The notes beneath the pieces are model-generated. The model was given only the letters and a program-made list of their open reading frames with translations, had not been told where the DNA came from and did not search any database. The position numbers and the translations under genes were made by a program. From Tritrichomonas musculus (lineage: Eukaryota > Parabasalia > Tritrichomonadida > Tritrichomonadidae), in contig JAPFFF010000008.1 in assembly GCA_039105265.1 (NCBI GenBank), forward strand, positions 2,976,001 through 3,040,000: DNA of 64,000 nt. The letters run 5' to 3'. Positions 62,243-64,000 of the stretch are shown here, in pieces. Position 1 is the stretch's first letter; the number at the start of each line of letters is the position of its first letter.

Positions 62243-63724
62243 ATGAAACCTCGCGGAGGAAATCAGATTAGAGGTAGAGGTACATTTAATAACAGAGGAA
62301 TGAGGACTCCAATTAACCGCGGCGGTGTTCAACGCAGTCGAATTCAATTTAATACAACTTCTTCTTCAGATACTTCAGATATTAATGCAGATATTCCAAT
62401 GATTAATGCACCACAAGAAACTAGAAAAGCTGTTTTATTATCATCAGAAAGTTCTTATTATTCTGATGTTGACGACAATACTAGCAGTGATAATCGAAGG
62501 TCTTCTACAGAGAGTGGAAATTTACAAAAAGTTCCAAAAGCTTCTAGTAGTATTGGATCTAAATCTAATTCAGAATCAAGTTCTCAAGAAAATCAAAGTA
62601 ATTATGTTAAAAAGCAATATAGCACACCTGTAATAAATCTAGAACACCATCATAAGCATGCTGATAATCTTAACGTACAAAAAAGCTCAACTAAACAAGA
62701 TGAATCTTACGAGCCAGAAGTTAATGTAAACAAATCTAGTTCAAGACCAGAAATCAAAAGTAATATTACACCAAATTACCCAGAAAAGAATCAACATTTC
62801 AATTCAAACTTGAGTTTAAATGAAAACCCAAGTTCAAATAATATTTACAATGTTAATCAGAATGCTAATTTAGCTAATAATAATAATAACAATAGTAATA
62901 ATAATACCAATAGTAATAATAATACCAATAGTAATTACAATAGTAATAATAATACCAATAGTAATTACAATAGTAATAATAATAATAACAATAATAATAA
63001 CAATAGCAATAGTTATACACCAACTACATCTATACAATCAAATGAGACAAAACACTCACAATCATCAAACGAACTACGTATCTTCACTCTTCTTCATGAA
63101 AAATCGACCTTATTAAAGAAAGAAACGTTTAGATTTCTTGAAAACCACAAAATTATTTACTATTCAATGGAAGGTAAAGATAATATCGGCCATTTTACTA
63201 TAATATCAAACCAAACAACTTGTGTTGTCGATGGCCCTGGATATTTAGGAATAGTCAGATGCAATAACAAGGGGAATAAATATCTTCTTGTTTCAAGTCT
63301 AAAAAAGCCTCATGATGACCGTGAAGGTGAAATATGTGGAATATTTTTTAAAGATTCTAATGTTGGGAAAAAGAAAACAAAAAGTCTCAATATAGCAATA
63401 AATCTGGATAGAAATCCTTATTTTTCAATATCCAAAAGACTTTCACTAACTACAATCGCTACAGGTGAAACTGAAGCTCCTCCAAATGTCATTAAATTTA
63501 CATCCAAACCACCTGAAATCAATGAAAAAGGAAAATTAACTCTTAATTTAGGTGATGTTTGTTTAGTCCCAAGTACTAAAAATATAATAATGTGTAATGA
63601 AAAAGGGGAAAATATTTTAATTTTTTATAAAATCTCTGAAGGATCCTTTAGAGTTCATGTTACACTACCAATAACCCCTTTAATAGCCTTTGCTTTAAGT
63701 ATTTCTATTGTCAAAACATTTTAA
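62243..63724 (+). CDS. Tubby-like protein
   Basis: 493 aa. It starts with an Arg/Gly-rich tail (MKPRGGNQIRGRGTFNNRGM), continues as a Ser/Asn-rich disordered region to about 275 with a run of NNNTNSN repeats, and ends in a tubby C-terminal domain (about 277-493): DGPGYLGIVRCNNKGNKYLL, GEICGIFFKD, NVIKFTSKPPEINEKGKLTL (family 'L.NK.P.WNe'), STKNIIMC (family 'SvKNFQL'), and a final PLIAFALSISIV (family 'PLs..qAFaiaLS'). Tubby domains bind PI(4,5)P2 at membranes and aid ciliary traffic. The usual phosphoinositide-binding basic pairs were not individually checked. The stop is in TAAA context. Confidence 0.85.
   Translation: MKPRGGNQIRGRGTFNNRGMRTPINRGGVQRSRIQFNTTSSSDTSDINADIPMINAPQETRKAVLLSSESSYYSDVDDNTSSDNRRSSTESGNLQKVPKASSSIGSKSNSESSSQENQSNYVKKQYSTPVINLEHHHKHADNLNVQKSSTKQDESYEPEVNVNKSSSRPEIKSNITPNYPEKNQHFNSNLSLNENPSSNNIYNVNQNANLANNNNNNSNNNTNSNNNTNSNYNSNNNTNSNYNSNNNNNNNNNNSNSYTPTTSIQSNETKHSQSSNELRIFTLLHEKSTLLKKETFRFLENHKIIYYSMEGKDNIGHFTIISNQTTCVVDGPGYLGIVRCNNKGNKYLLVSSLKKPHDDREGEICGIFFKDSNVGKKKTKSLNIAINLDRNPYFSISKRLSLTTIATGETEAPPNVIKFTSKPPEINEKGKLTLNLGDVCLVPSTKNIIMCNEKGENILIFYKISEGSFRVHVTLPITPLIAFALSISIVKTF
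62876..63010. repeat. In-frame Asn/Ser codon minisatellite
   Basis: AAT/AAC-rich units such as AATAATACCAATAGTAAT alternate with TACAATAGTAAT, giving NNNTNSNYNSN. Expected to vary in length between strains. Confidence 0.9.
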
Positions 63725-64000
63725 ATATCTATCTGTTCGATAAAAATTTAGAGTTCTTACCTTTTTTTTTTTTACTTTACATCATTTAATGTTTTGAAAT
63801 TAATTCTATAAATACAATATTTTAAAACATTGCATTTAATTTAGAAATTACAATATTGTAATTATAAGACAAACAAAGATGCGGAACTCCATGCTTTACA
63901 TAATGATGATGAAAATCATATCCTTTGTTATCTGTTATTAGAGATTTTTATTTATCAAAAATCTATTGAATTTTATATATTTTGAAAAAGTTTTAAAATT

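Noticed and set aside
1-64000. tRNA, rRNA and snRNA genes
   Set aside because: No cloverleaf with B-box GTTCRANYC or rRNA segment was recognised by eye; a covariance-model search would be needed to exclude them.

Overview
The window reads as nuclear DNA of a parabasalid protist. A trichomonad is most likely, and the very AT-rich sequence suggests a Tritrichomonas-like genome. Four lines support this. (1) Genes are long, uninterrupted and eukaryotic (Mob1, Sec61 gamma, DRG1, centrin, cullin, a DDB1-like protein, Sec7-PH, tubby). (2) Many starts are preceded within about 20 nt by a TCA-centred initiator-like motif. (3) Several stop codons read TAAA, the trichomonad cleavage/polyadenylation context. 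(4) The repeats include DUF3447/ankyrin-type gene fragments and Mutator-, Tc1/mariner- and pogo-type DNA transposons, typical of trichomonads. No database search was possible, so names rest on motifs and remembered family patterns.

Layout. Positions 1-16.5 kb are a transposon graveyard: a 943-bp MITE with a clean 8-bp target duplication; a 411-bp-period tandem repeat; a DDE transposase split at an A11 run; a decayed P-element-like transposase with an internal 0.3-kb tandem repeat; a ubiquitin-protease-like ORF; and a reverse-strand Mutator-like (MULE) transposase interrupted twice, once by a palindrome-rich MITE with an 8-bp duplication and once by a cluster of small ORFs that may come from a virus-like element. 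Positions 16.5-19 kb are empty.

Positions 19-54.7 kb are host gene space: prominin-like membrane protein, small unknown, tetraspanin-like protein, Mob1 (with a 26-nt intron), Sec7-PH ARF-GEF, UBL-UBA protein, large polytopic membrane protein, Sec61 gamma, DRG1 GTPase, WD40 protein, DDB1/CPSF-A protein, acidic coiled-coil protein, two unknowns, an ABC-class ATPase of bacterial type, a divergent cullin, and centrin. A fourth short TIR element lies at 25.9-26.4 kb.

Positions 54.7-62 kb are again transposon territory: a relic related to the first DDE transposase; a second P-like transposase relic split by a 2.6-kb Tc1/mariner-type element (41-bp perfect terminal repeats, TA duplication) that carries a DUF3447 gene fragment and ten 27-bp repeats; and a pogo/DDE_1 relic. 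The window ends with a tubby-domain gene.

The host genes serve general cell functions (translocation, translation-linked GTPase, Hippo/mitotic-exit scaffold, vesicle traffic, ubiquitin pathway, basal bodies) and do not form an operon. The DDB1-like protein, a neighbouring WD40 protein and the cullin could belong to one CRL4-type ligase. The clearest new material is the nested-transposon record, where removing each insert rejoins the host ORF, and the tiny Mob1 intron.
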